The translations under genes and the position numbers were made by a program. The notes below the pieces were generated by a model. The model ran no database searches. It saw only the letters and a program-made list of their open reading frames with translations, and was not told the origin of the DNA. Below are positions 38,322-53,189 of a stretch of DNA of 64,000 bases, piece after piece (within the stretch, counting starts at the first letter, position 1; each line of letters begins with the position of its first letter). Origin of the DNA: Ianthella basta. Lineage: Eukaryota > Porifera > Demospongiae > Verongiida > Ianthellidae. The stretch lies in the NCBI GenBank assembly GCA_964019415.1, contig OZ025871.1, positions 9,909,713-9,973,712 of the forward strand. The letters are read 5' to 3'.

Positions 38322-38541
38322 CAGAAATAGTAAGGATGTAGGGATGGCATAAAAAGGACAGAAATAAGTAAAGGTTGTTACACAGTAGAGCATTAACCAT
38401 GGTCCCTACATGCAAGAATGTCGCACAGTATAGTCTTACACCCTTGAATGTAGGGATGATGGTTAATGCTCCACTGTGTAACAGCCTTTACTTGTTTCTG
38501 TCCATTTTATGCCATCCCTACATCCTTACTATTTTTGCAGA
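38322..38541. mobile_element. Foldback element with about 90-bp arms
   Basis: AATAGTAAGGATGTAGGGAT and ACAGTAGAGCATTAACCAT in the left arm recur inverted in the right arm (ATGGTTAATGCTCCACTGTG, ATCCCTACATCCTTACTATT). The loop is about 40 bases. It is non-coding and probably a MITE. Confidence 0.8.
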
Positions 38542-39506
38542 AAGTTTTTATTATTTCTACTTTCTGCACTTCTTGCAGCCGAGCTAAGATGCATGATACA
38601 GCTATTTCACTTCCTTGTGTAGCTACTGATAGAATTAGCTGCAATTTGCATTTGAGAAATAGTACTGACATTGTAAAATAATCATTCATTACACAAGCCA
38701 AATGCAACGCAAAAAATGTTACTGTGGTTCAAAACAACCGAAAATGGAGCCTCCAGAGGCTGTAGGCAGCTGCTCGCAATGGCACCAGTCACAACACTTT
38801 CATCCGGTTGAATTACATAATTTGAAAATGCATGGCATCTGCCCCACTTGGCCGAGCAACACGGTAGGAGTCCTGGCAAGTGCCGTCTTCTGCACTAAGT
38901 TGTGCCACATGCATTCTAACCTACAAAGGAATGCAGCCAGCCAAAAATGATGCAATATGGTGCGAGAAGATTTCTCCAGGTCTCTTTGGTTCATGCACTA
39001 CGGCTGTCAAAGAAGAAGAATAAGAAGAAGTCAAAACGTGGCAAATGTCGAGGGTACTCTCTAAATGTAGGCGCTCCTTCGTTTAAAACTAAGGTTAGCT
39101 ATGTGCACTGTTCAGTTCCTGCTTCTTCATGGGAAGCTTCGTTTGCAGGCTTTCGCTTCATTTGTATTACAGCATACAAACAACCATGCACTGCCATCCC
39201 TACATAAACAGCACTACCATGCTGTCTGATACCATGATCGACATTGTATTCATTACATAATAGTTTATACTGGTTAGAAATGCATTTTCCTTGCTTGTAC
39301 TGTTAATTAGTCTTAATCTTTATCTTGGCAACCATATTTTGGTAAATTAAATTTGTATGTGGTTAACACATACTCATTGTGGCGACTGGCTAATTTTCAG
39401 TATACATTATGTATGATTGTGTACTAGATCTGTGTTGCCTTCGGTATAAGTGTGGGTGACTTAGTACAATTTTGCTATGTGCTATTGTAATTGTTCTCCT
39501 ACACAG

Positions 39507-39647
39507 CCCCACATGATGAACTAAGTATGAGAGTTGCTGGGCAATATGCTGCCTCAGCTGCAGTCGTTAAGTCTCCACTGCTCTCCAGTGGTATGTGAAA
39601 ATGTTAGATGGCCTGTTTGGTTCCTTGTGTGTGTAAGTGTATCTTTA

Positions 39648-39724
<77 letters not shown>

Positions 39725-40404
39725 ATGTTTGTGTGTTCACGTATATATGTGAGTGTGTGTTTGAACACGTACATCTGGTGTGTGTGTGTGTGTGTGTGCT
39801 TGATATGCAAACGTCATATTAAGATGGCCGCCGCGTAGCGCAGTCAGTGAGTTGTTATTCAAGCGTTATTTTTATTAGCTTATAGTCATTATTACACTTC
39901 AGGCAAGTGGCTAGGTTACCAGGTAGTCTTTTTATGCGCCTAATAGAAGGGATGAACCCCTGAAATCAGTATGTGCCTAGCAATTAGGGTGAAAGACTGG
40001 TAGAGAAATGTACGCTAAACAGAGGTTATGCGCTTATAAGGGGGTGCGCTTAACAACCGATCAGTAGGGTATGTGACTAGAATGCCATTTTACTCTTGCA
40101 GGATTGTCTCCTGTTCAGACTGCATTGCAACTGAAAGACCTTGTAAAATGGGCTGTCCCCAGGGTGGCTCCAAAGTGGGATGAGGTGGGACTGCAGCTCA
40201 ATATTCAACAATACGTTCTGAGGAGTGTCGAGGCTGATGGGGGCGATGTTGTTACCAGGTGCAAGAACATGTTTGCCAAGTGGTTGGATGGCCAGAATGG
40301 AACTGGAAACCTGCCAAGGACATGGGAGAGTGTACTGGAGGCTGTGAGGGAAGCAGTGGGCAGTGAAGTGTGCAAGGCTATAGAGCAAAATGTTAACAAT
40401 GAGG
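39507..40404 (+). CDS. ZU5/Death gene, exons 6-7 (linker and Death domain)
   Basis: Exon 39507-39590 is a 28-residue linker (MRVAGQYAASAAVVK). Exon 40102-40404 encodes the six-helix Death domain, with the conserved Trp in KWDEVG, the helix-4 Cys/Lys/Met run and the TWESVL helix 5. The donor is GAGG then GTGAGC, phase 1. A GT microsatellite (39650-39722) lies in the intron between them. Confidence 0.8.
39650..39722. repeat. (GT)n microsatellite
   Basis: About 36 GT units in the intron before the Death-domain exon. Confidence 0.95.
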
Positions 40405-40856
40405 GTGAGCTAAGGCTGTGCACAGCTGTACTATAATATCACATTGTGTCTGGCAATGTTACATTGCAGATGGTCATGTCTCATATCACATTGTTATATA
40501 ATATTGTTGACATGAGCAATAATACAGTTGTCACAGTATGCACGGGGCTGTTTATATATGCCTGAAGCAGTTGTTCACTAAAAATTAAATACATAACTAC
40601 ATCTTGGCAGCAAAACATATACCTTTACATTCCATTGCGTGTGCACAGTTATGTTTACATGTGTTTATACCTGTACAGTCATGTGGTTAAGTGCCTACAC
40701 TGTTGCAAGTGCTAGCAACACTGTGAATAAGGCTATGTGAATGGGGCAGCATAAACAATTTAGTTACCTGCACTTACATGAATTATAGCTATTGATGCAA
40801 ACTACAGCTGACAATATTATTAACTTTCTGCTTTGTACTTATCTACTTATCTACAG

Positions 40857-40900
40857 ACACAGATGGATTGGGCTTCTCTGACTCTCCAGCAAAATCATAG
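40857..40900 (+). CDS. ZU5/Death gene, last exon
   Basis: Acceptor TTATCTACAG and 14 codons (DTDGLGFSDSPAKS with the split codon) end in TAG. If this splice is skipped, the preceding exon reads on to a stop at 40434-40436, giving a slightly different tail, so two C-termini are possible. Confidence 0.55.
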
Positions 40901-42080
40901 CAATGACAACTGATCAAGTAAACATTTGTCTTTGTAAATTATGTCGTGGTACCACAGCAAGCACAGTGGCCTCTGCTAACATACACATGCACATGTGAAT
41001 GCGCAAAATGCATGCAGCATCTGCCATAGCTATTCTTGGTGGAGGAAGTTTCTGCTCACTACAGTGTAATATAGCATGGTAGTGTCTACCACTATATTTC
41101 ATGCAGGTTCTGCACATGTGGCTGTGATATGCAGTCTGTAGAAGATACAACTTGCTTACATAGCCAATGGATATGTAGAATGTAAACTATTATTTCTTAC
41201 ACTCTTCATTATGACTACATGCATGCATGTTTTACACAAATTTCATGGTGATCAACTGATTAATGTAAGAGATGCTTATTAATGTTTGTCTACAAAGTCA
41301 TGTCATTTGATCTGTAAAATCGATTTAAATAATAATAATTATAATTATTTAAGTATTTATAGTCTGCATGCAGTTGAATTTACATCTATTATGTATATGT
41401 TTTATGTATATTATGCAAGCACATACAATGGGCGCCGTTTATCTCAAAATATATCCTCCAGCCATGGTTTTACTGTTTTTATGCCCCATTTTAATCACCA
41501 GAGCAGGTACATTGCCACAGCTGGTATAGTAATATTCAGTATAGTATTGCTCAACACTGTAACTGGACTGATATGCCACAGTCATTGATCCAGTTACATT
41601 GCAAAAACTACAAGAGAGAGAAAAAATCCAGTAAAACTACTGAAAACTTTAATGTTGGACATAGACAATTGGCAACCTTCCCACTTCCTTGAGTGAAATT
41701 ATACCCTGTGAATAACATTGATGAGTAATATGCAGGTGGCTGGTAATGTATTGGTATTAAACACTAGTTATAACATGTATTAAATAATAATATGAAATTC
41801 TTATTATTACACTTTTAACGTAACAGTATCTGGAAAAATAGTGATTGGGCATTTCTTACAGTATCACAGTGAATTATGCATTACTAGCTGCAATGCCCGC
41901 CTTCAGCAAACCCTGTAGGAGGGTTCAGTGTACACTTTAATGTGGTCAAGTGTATACTGTAAAGTGGTCACACGGTGAGTTCTTTCTGTAAACTAAGGAT
42001 TCTGTGCAGGAGGGTACAGTGTGTCCTGTAGGGAGTTTAGTGTATGCTATAAAGTGCTCGAACCAGAGCAGACAACAGGA

Positions 42081-42210
42081 TGATGTGGTGTATGCATTGA
42101 GGACTGTCCTCTCCCTGGGTATCAATTACCCCAGGAACCTGTCACTCCTGACGACTATCACAATGCAGCACAGCAACATCCACTGTAGGAGAGAACCTGG
42201 CAGCCTGTGA
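42081..42210 (-). pseudogene. Signal-peptide exon module, copy 4 (decayed)
   Basis: The hydrophobic leader, a V-I-D-T-Q-G-E-D stretch and PQCIHH are readable on the minus strand, but the SRSCRSLQ part is missing. Confidence 0.45.
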
Positions 42211-42829
42211 TGGACTTGAAGCTGTTCCATTTGGTTTTGTCTCTTCTGACAGTATGGCTACTACATGTATAGGGAACTGTATTAATATTTTGACATCAGG
42301 AATAAGCATATTAGCTTGTTAAGAGAGATAGTTACATCTGTTCTCATTCTTCCTACTCTGCTGTTATCCTCCTACCACTATCACTGAAATATTAAATCCT
42401 TTGTACAATTAGTTCACCAACATACGAACACTACCACACAGGAAAACAACTTTATCACCATGCATGCTACGGACATTAATATTCCACCATTAACTAACTT
42501 ACTCAATGTTATCAGTTGAAGCTGCTGAATTTCACCAAGGTCTTAATTCACTTCTGTATTGAACATGGGATAAGCCAGTGTTTAAATACTTGCTGCGTGT
42601 ATTCAGTTCTGCATGTGTTCAGCCCTTACTCCATACCTAGAATAAAGGAAGCTACCAGATGATGTTCCGTTATGAAACTGATAGCAAATTATGTTCTGTA
42701 TTGATTGAATAGTTTCTATTTGGCTGCTTAAGGTTTCAACTTCATACATTATCCAATCAATATGTCTTCAATGTCCTCCAACATGTAATATAATACATGC
42801 ATGTAGCTAGTACATTACAGCACCATTCA

Positions 42830-42980
42830 TGAACACATATGCACTAGTCTGTTCAAGGGAATGTACTTGTACCCTTTTAGCATGTGAAATGAGACCATCA
42901 AATTCTTTTTTCCGCTCTTGGAAGGTGGGCCTTGACACCTTGTCATCACTCCAGCACCCTCTCATTATGGAATAGCTACG
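42830..42980 (-). pseudogene. RTK terminal exon relic
   Basis: The frame reads YSIMRGCWSDD and SRPTFQERKKEF like the RTK last exon, then shifts frame after HAKRVQV, and the C-tail is lost. No partner exon is seen upstream. Confidence 0.7.
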
Positions 42981-42999
42981 TACAAGCAAATGTGTTTAT

Positions 43000-43630
43000 A
43001 TGGATAAATTAACATAATCTTTAAGCGTAGTGTTATGCTATTTAATTGTATTCACTGTACACATTAAGGAAACTTTTATTTATCAACAAATAACCAACAG
43101 TGTAATGTTCTTCCTTCTAAGTAATCTTTAATAGTACTCCAGCTAACTTCTGATTATGACATTGTGTATTCGTAGCTTTCAGATCAGTGATGTAAGGGGT
43201 CTAACAGTGGACCTAATACACCAAAGGTCAAACATGGACATATAGCTACAGCTAGCTAGCTAACATGTTTAATCTGTAGCTATAGATACCAGATGTGCAT
43301 CTGGCTGACCTTTGCCCAAAATTTTATATAATAGCTGTTAATAGTTGCTAAGTACATACATACATACATGAATCGGCCTATTACAGCACCGGAGTTAGAA
43401 AGTAAGAAGCTAAAATGTGTGCAAGTTAATGAAAGAGTTCCAGATGGATACTGGCCTATCAGTAGCTAGCTAAAATGATTCGTTTTCCAATTGGCCTGTT
43501 GGTGGTTACTCTTTCTTTCTGCTTTCTAACCACTCTCGACTGGCACTGATGAAGCTGTGCGACACTCAGGGGCGTCACCCACCTGAGCCGTTGCTAAGTA
43601 GCTTGTAGCTATGAACAAGTTGTGACTGAG
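43000..43630. other. Intergenic DNA
   Basis: No gene is seen. The stretch has many AGCTAGCTA-type short palindromes. Confidence 0.4.
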
Positions 43631-43633
43631 ACC

Positions 43634-43700
43634 ATGTCCAGACTCAGGCAGACTGCTTGCCTCTGTATCTCCTCTCTTATTTCTGTCTCTATCTACCTAG
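43634..43700 (+). CDS. Candidate signal-peptide exon (22 residues)
   Basis: ATG opens MSRLRQTACLCISSLISVSI then YL, a good signal-peptide shape, and stops at a phase-1 donor (CCTAG then GTATGT). Too short to show as a long frame. The next phase-compatible exon is the gene B transmembrane exon at 48261, but MRPL14 lies between on the same strand. Linkage is therefore doubtful. Confidence 0.3.
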
Positions 43701-44397
43701 GTATGTAGCTATAGCTAATAACATATCTATAGCGAGCGAGCTAGCTAAAATTAATGTTAGAATAATTAGCTAGCTATACAATTATCATTACTGCAGGCTC
43801 TACATACTGGAGTATCTTTGTGCAACCTACAGAGCTAGGCTACATGTAACAAATTCAAAGCCTGGCTAGGTAAGTAGCTACTGTACATGCGTACAGCTGT
43901 ACTACCCCTCTTGTGTGGTTGACTTATGCATTACGCAATGTCCAGGTGTCATGCAGGTATGTTACGCAATCTATAAAATGGCCGACAAAGCCAGACTGTT
44001 GACCACGTGGAGTCATAGGCTAGCGCTGTTACCGACATCGTCCTGTCTGGGAGACGGTGTGAGAATCCAATTCTGTCGAACATTTCAGTGAGTTCAGACA
44101 GCTGTAATAACATTGAATGTGGTATTGCATGTGGGGTAAAGTCCGCCCCTTCTTGGCATATGAATTCCGGAGCTGCCTGTTGTACTGCAATGATCAGATT
44201 GGATACTGGACTCGTAATTCCTCTATGCGAAACATTCATAGTCGAAGCATTACTTGTGTTACATTTGCAAATGTTTTATAGTAGGCCGCTGCTACTGCCA
44301 CCAGAAATGCGGTGGTTACTGGTGTCACATAATTGCTCCTGCCACCGGCCGGTGTCTTTAAAAGCCATTGGGCTACTCCAACCACCGGACTGTGTGA

Positions 44398-44421
44398 TTA
44401 ACCCTAACCCTAACCCTAACC
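44398..44421. repeat. Interstitial telomeric repeat
   Basis: Almost four units of CCCTAA (TTAACCCTAACCC and on). It lies in GC-richer DNA 350 bases upstream of MRPL14. Matches the TTAGGG telomere of most animals. Confidence 0.85.
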
Positions 44422-44755
44422 TGCCGATATTTCGGTGGCAGAAGCCATTCCGTTTATAGTATTCTATGTATATGTATATATTCCCCTACTTCGCGTAGCC
44501 CTATGCAGCATGCCAAACTGAGTTATAATTGGTTAAAAAACTAAAATTGATACTATAGCCATAGAAATAACCCGGGGTAATGTCGTCACTAGGGTAAATC
44601 CATCATTAAGGTGCAGTCGCGACTTTTGTTTGTTCACTGCGGATTTTTAACAAAAAACAATACAACCATTTCAGTGCACTCTCTAATGCAATTTGAGCGT
44701 GCTCCTTCTCAGCAAATAGTTGTAGACTTACCCAACGGAATTACTTTAGTTCACC

Positions 44756-45163
44756 TTGCATTCATCCCTTCTTTGCTTCCCCAGTTCTTCGTCTGCTCTC
44801 TGTCGGATGCGAACTGGCATACAAAAGATGTCAGAGGTGAAAGTGGCAGATAACAGCCCTGCAGCCACACCTTACCGAATTCCTCCAAAGTGCATCCACG
44901 TCTACGGCAAGAAGTGTGCCAACGTTGGAGACCGGGTACTTCTGGCTGTCAGAGGGGAAATGAAGAAGGCACTTGTGGTGGCCACAAAGGCACCCGTCCA
45001 TGGGACCAACCCTCGAGTTCGCTTTGACGGCAACTACGTTGTACTACTGAATGACAAGAACGAACCTGTGGGAACACGAATAAAAGTTCCTCTACCTTCC
45101 TCGTTGCGGCGTCTCTCACATCGCTATAACAAGGTCCTCGCACTGGCAAAGAAGTTTGTATGA
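44756..45163 (+). CDS. MRPL14: Mitochondrial large-subunit ribosomal protein uL14m
   Basis: The 135-residue frame matches the uL14m family from IQKMSEVKVADNS through KCIHVYGKK, VGDRVLLAVRGEMKKALVV, HGTNPRVRFDGNYVVLL, EPVGTRIKVPLP and the closing KVLALAKKFV. uL14 sits at the subunit interface of the ribosome. The N-terminal 23 residues (MHSSLLCFPSSSSALCRMRT) are Ser/Arg-rich with no acid, as expected for a mitochondrial targeting sequence. A strong acceptor-like tract (TTTGCTTCCCCAG) lies at about 44772-44784, so an upstream exon could replace the first ten residues. Single coding exon otherwise, stop TGA. It is a housekeeping gene standing between two copies of a fast-evolving duplicated region. 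Confidence 0.9.
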   Translation: MHSSLLCFPSSSSALCRMRTGIQKMSEVKVADNSPAATPYRIPPKCIHVYGKKCANVGDRVLLAVRGEMKKALVVATKAPVHGTNPRVRFDGNYVVLLNDKNEPVGTRIKVPLPSSLRRLSHRYNKVLALAKKFV

Positions 45164-45169
45164 GTCACA

Positions 45170-45627
45170 CATCGACTCTTACATATGAGTACATTATAGC
45201 ATAGACAATGTGTGTTCGTTCTTATTTATTGCTGTATGTGACTGTATGTATGTATGTATGTGTATGATTTGTATGGAATGTGTGTTGTTGGTCTGTCATT
45301 TGGTTCTGCTTGGTCTCATATCCAGCCTTACTCTCTATGAGTTGATTATGGGACAAACATGCATGCAGGCTATATTAGGCTTGCTGATGATTATGGCTGG
45401 AAATATGACTAGGTTTTCACCAGTTCATATTGCTATTGAGTGTGTAGCACTATAGCCCAAATTGTAAGTTATCTTGTGTCTACGTATATACACATCTCAT
45501 GCACATGTATGGACCGTACTCATTGCTGCCCTTGTACATGACTGCTTTTTGTTGAAGTGGTCACAACAGCAGTTACTGGCCATTTGCATAGATTGTTTCT
45601 CTCCATTGTACGTAGCTATTTGTTGTG

Positions 45628-45707
<80 letters not shown>

Positions 45708-47000
45708 CATGTTTGCATGTGTGTTTCTTTCTCTGTTATGGCATTCAATGTGTGGTTGCAAACGCAACGTGCGATGTCCTGTTCATATCTGTGTAGTGTG
45801 AGTTTTGTGGTTCAAATGCAATTTCATTGTTTTGAATTGCAAGGTTTGATTCACAAACTCATAAAACCCATGGATCTACATGTTAACACCACCACTTTCA
45901 ATCTAATGACTGTAGGTTCAACATGACTCCACTGGTGGCATAGTCAGCATAAGCCTGCTTTGCACGACCATTGTTATAGAATCTCAAACAAAATCTCTTT
46001 TGTATCCTAAAGATACGTACACTCTTTTTAATGAGTTTGTTTCTTGAGTGGAATCAAAGCCTAGTCACTGATGCACTGACATATGACTCTCAATGCATTC
46101 ATCATTGTGATGGTACTATGGACTTAAGCAGGTTTACATACATATGAGAGGATAGCCGAAGCCAGTTTCTTGGCTCAGTTTTATGAGCCTTATGAGATGA
46201 CTCTTGACCATGCAACACATCTAACAACACACAGAGCCTGCGTACACACCCCAACTGTGTGCGCTTTTGTTAATGTTCTTAACATAGAGTGTAACTTAGA
46301 AGCTTGGCTGTGTGGTACAGTACTTTATATGAGTGTATCTGCCCTGTGTATAGAAAATCTGATGCATTTGTAACTTTGGCTGAATGTTGTAAATCATGTA
46401 TCATCTTTTGCAGCCACATATCCAAATTGTGATTGTTTCCATTTGTTTCCTATAGGACTTGGTACTAGATTTTGTAGTTTACTCCTGTAAATTGTTAGGA
46501 GTGACCCAAACTTAAGGCTTTAGAAGACTGCCTATTAACATAGACTTTGAATGTTATGACAGCTGGCATTTGGTGTACTGTTGAACAAGTGGCACACACT
46601 ACATGTAGGTGTCTGTTATGGCAACCATGTAATGTAGAGAATTCAGAGTATGTTTGGTGTGATGAGGTGACACATTGTACCTTGTTAGGCTCTGATTGCA
46701 GGAATGGTATAGTACAGCGACCGTGGCATCTGGATCGGACCTCTGTCTAGTCTGAGCATTTGTATGGCCTCTCCACTCCAATTGCTACCTTAACCATCCT
46801 CTAGTCTCCAAAATCTGCTACATTTGTTGATTGTCACTGTTGCCCTGACACTGTACATTGCCTTAATAATTGTATGCACCGAACCCTCCAATTCTCCGAC
46901 CCATTTCTCTGTTCCAAACGCCATAGTAACAGTTTGAGACAGGACCCATGCAAGAGATGTGTTCTTTCAAAGGTAGTATTCTTCACATCTACTTTTGTTT
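45170..47000. other. 3' flank of MRPL14 and start of the gene B duplicate
   Basis: From about 45715 the sequence matches 29411 onward in order. No coding signal beyond shared open stretches, and these diverge without respect to codon position, so I treat them as non-coding. Confidence 0.45.
45630..45706. repeat. (GT)n microsatellite
   Basis: About 38 GT units with one GC interruption. Positional counterpart of 29327-29404. Confidence 0.95.
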
Positions 47001-47245
47001 GTAGCTGGGACAGTAGGCACTGTACTCATTAGAGAGGTGCCCTCTCTATGTAGCTGGGACAGTAGGCACTGTACGCATGTCCTCATTAGAGAGGTGTCCT
47101 TGTTTCAGAGGCAGTGAGATCACATCTCCATGTGCGTAGCTGAGACAGTAGGCACTGTACTCATTAGAGAGGTGCCCTCTCTATGTAGCTGGGACAGTAG
47201 GCACTGTACGCATGTCCTCATTAGAGAGGTGTCCTTCATAATGAG
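47000..47245. repeat. Nested tandem repeat
   Basis: A unit of about 50 bases (TAGCTGGGACAGTAGGCACT, GTACTCATTAGAGAGGTG) occurs four or five times, and a larger unit of about 120-155 bases occurs twice. The gene A copy has a single unit near 29840-29880, so expansion followed the duplication. Confidence 0.8.
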
Positions 47246-47872
47246 GTTCACCTGTACACATGCACTCTAAACCTTACGAACGATATAACTGCTTGTTCCT
47301 GGACTATTAGTGTACATGTATGTATAATGCATTCATATTAAGAAAACCTACTGCTGTTCAGAATTTGAGCTCATGTACGTATGCTTGTGCCCAATGTGTC
47401 CACTAGTATGCAGTTACCATAGCTAATCCTGTGTATAAATTTATATGCACTTGTAGGGCTTCATCAGAGTGTATACACTGCAGTTTGTGAACCCACTAAT
47501 TTCTCCCTATATGGGTTATGTGTGGTTAATATGTCACCACTGAGGTGGCAACTGGCACTGCTCACCCCTTAGCTGTGAATTGGGCTTTACCTGAGGTCAT
47601 GCATTTCTATGAATTCAAGCCTTTCCTGGACATGGGGAAGACAATGAAGTGCTTGAATTACATTTCCTGTTTGTGGAGGAAGTGCCATAGCAGTGTGTGT
47701 GTGTCTGTGTGATGACACTGCAGATTTAGAGCTTCAGTCTTTGTGGCACTAGCCCCCTCAGAGGCCAGGGGCTAAGCAGGTCTATTCAGTGAGATTGTTA
47801 GTGGTAAAGTGTGTTGTGTGTACTGTACTAGATCAGGTACAGATAAGAGGCTATCTTTTGATCTACAGTAAA

Positions 47873-47955
47873 GCTGTTGTTGATTGTGTGAGGAGTGTAG
47901 ACACACTACAGGTATCTTTGTGGAGCAGAGTGGGACAATGGCAACTAGTGAGTCC
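47873..47955 (+). pseudogene. Gene B counterpart of gene A exon 2 (frame broken)
   Basis: The sequence aligns with 30520-30594, but two extra bases (GACACACTACAG against GACACTACAG) and an in-frame TGA after the normal acceptor break it. The donor GTGAGT is kept. The exon is probably skipped. Confidence 0.6.
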
Positions 47956-48260
47956 AGTGGGGGGGAGGGGGGAGGTGGAGGAGGTGGTAGCAGGTTGTTG
48001 CCCAGCACAAATCCACACACATTGTTACTCATTTACTTTCCTCGTAGTTTAATGGTATGCACAGTGTATAATTCTGTACTATTAAAGTAGTTCTAGGGCT
48101 ATTGTATATATCAGTGCACCACTAGGTGCGCTGTTTGCCCAGATCACAGCTTGTTAGTCTGTTGGTAATATTCTAGATACTAAGATGTAAGTAAGAAATA
48201 GAATTGTGCGTGCTTCATCTTGTCTGTGTGTTTTCCCTTCCCTGTGTGCTTCCCACTCAG

Positions 48261-52843
<4,583 letters not shown>

Positions 52844-53043
52844 NNNNNNNNNNNNNNNNNNNNNNNNNNNNNNNNNNNNNNNNNNNNNNNNNNNNNNNNN
52901 NNNNNNNNNNNNNNNNNNNNNNNNNNNNNNNNNNNNNNNNNNNNNNNNNNNNNNNNNNNNNNNNNNNNNNNNNNNNNNNNNNNNNNNNNNNNNNNNNNNN
53001 NNNNNNNNNNNNNNNNNNNNNNNNNNNNNNNNNNNNNNNNNNN
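52844..53043. other. Assembly gap of exactly 200 N
   Basis: The round length suggests a fixed-size placeholder, so the true distance is unknown. It falls inside the gene B tail exon, hiding the end of that gene. Confidence 0.97.
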
Positions 53044-53189
53044 AGTACTCCTGTTTTCAGTACGATTCATCGCAAAGGAGCAGCAAGGACTTTCTGTTAG
53101 TTTGAATCCTATAATAGCATTTTGGTCCGGTGGTGCAAAGAGTAGTTTAATGAAATTCACCAATGATTATTTATTCAATACAAGTCTGA

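Larger units (their letters stand above)
36830..39505. other. Long ZU5/Death intron with several hairpin elements
   Basis: No exon is seen in this 2.7-kb intron. It is rich in palindromic elements, listed separately at 37266-37354, 37829-37935 and 38322-38541. The open frames near 38.7-39.2 kb lack any recognisable motif. Confidence 0.5.
40990..42990. repeat. Segmental duplication, decayed copy 4 of the kinase 3' block
   Basis: In order, it matches 1975-2370 (41.0-41.4 kb), 4290-4400 (about 41.45-41.6 kb), the signal-peptide exon (42.08-42.21 kb), 5030-5560 (42.3-42.8 kb) and an RTK terminal exon (42.84-42.98 kb). Divergence is higher than between copies 1 and 2. Confidence 0.65.

Noticed and set aside
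43949..44239. 96-codon minus-strand frame upstream of MRPL14
   Set aside because: It looks codon-like in parts but has no domain, no supporting donor I could identify and no next exon. It may be a divergent first exon but cannot be supported.
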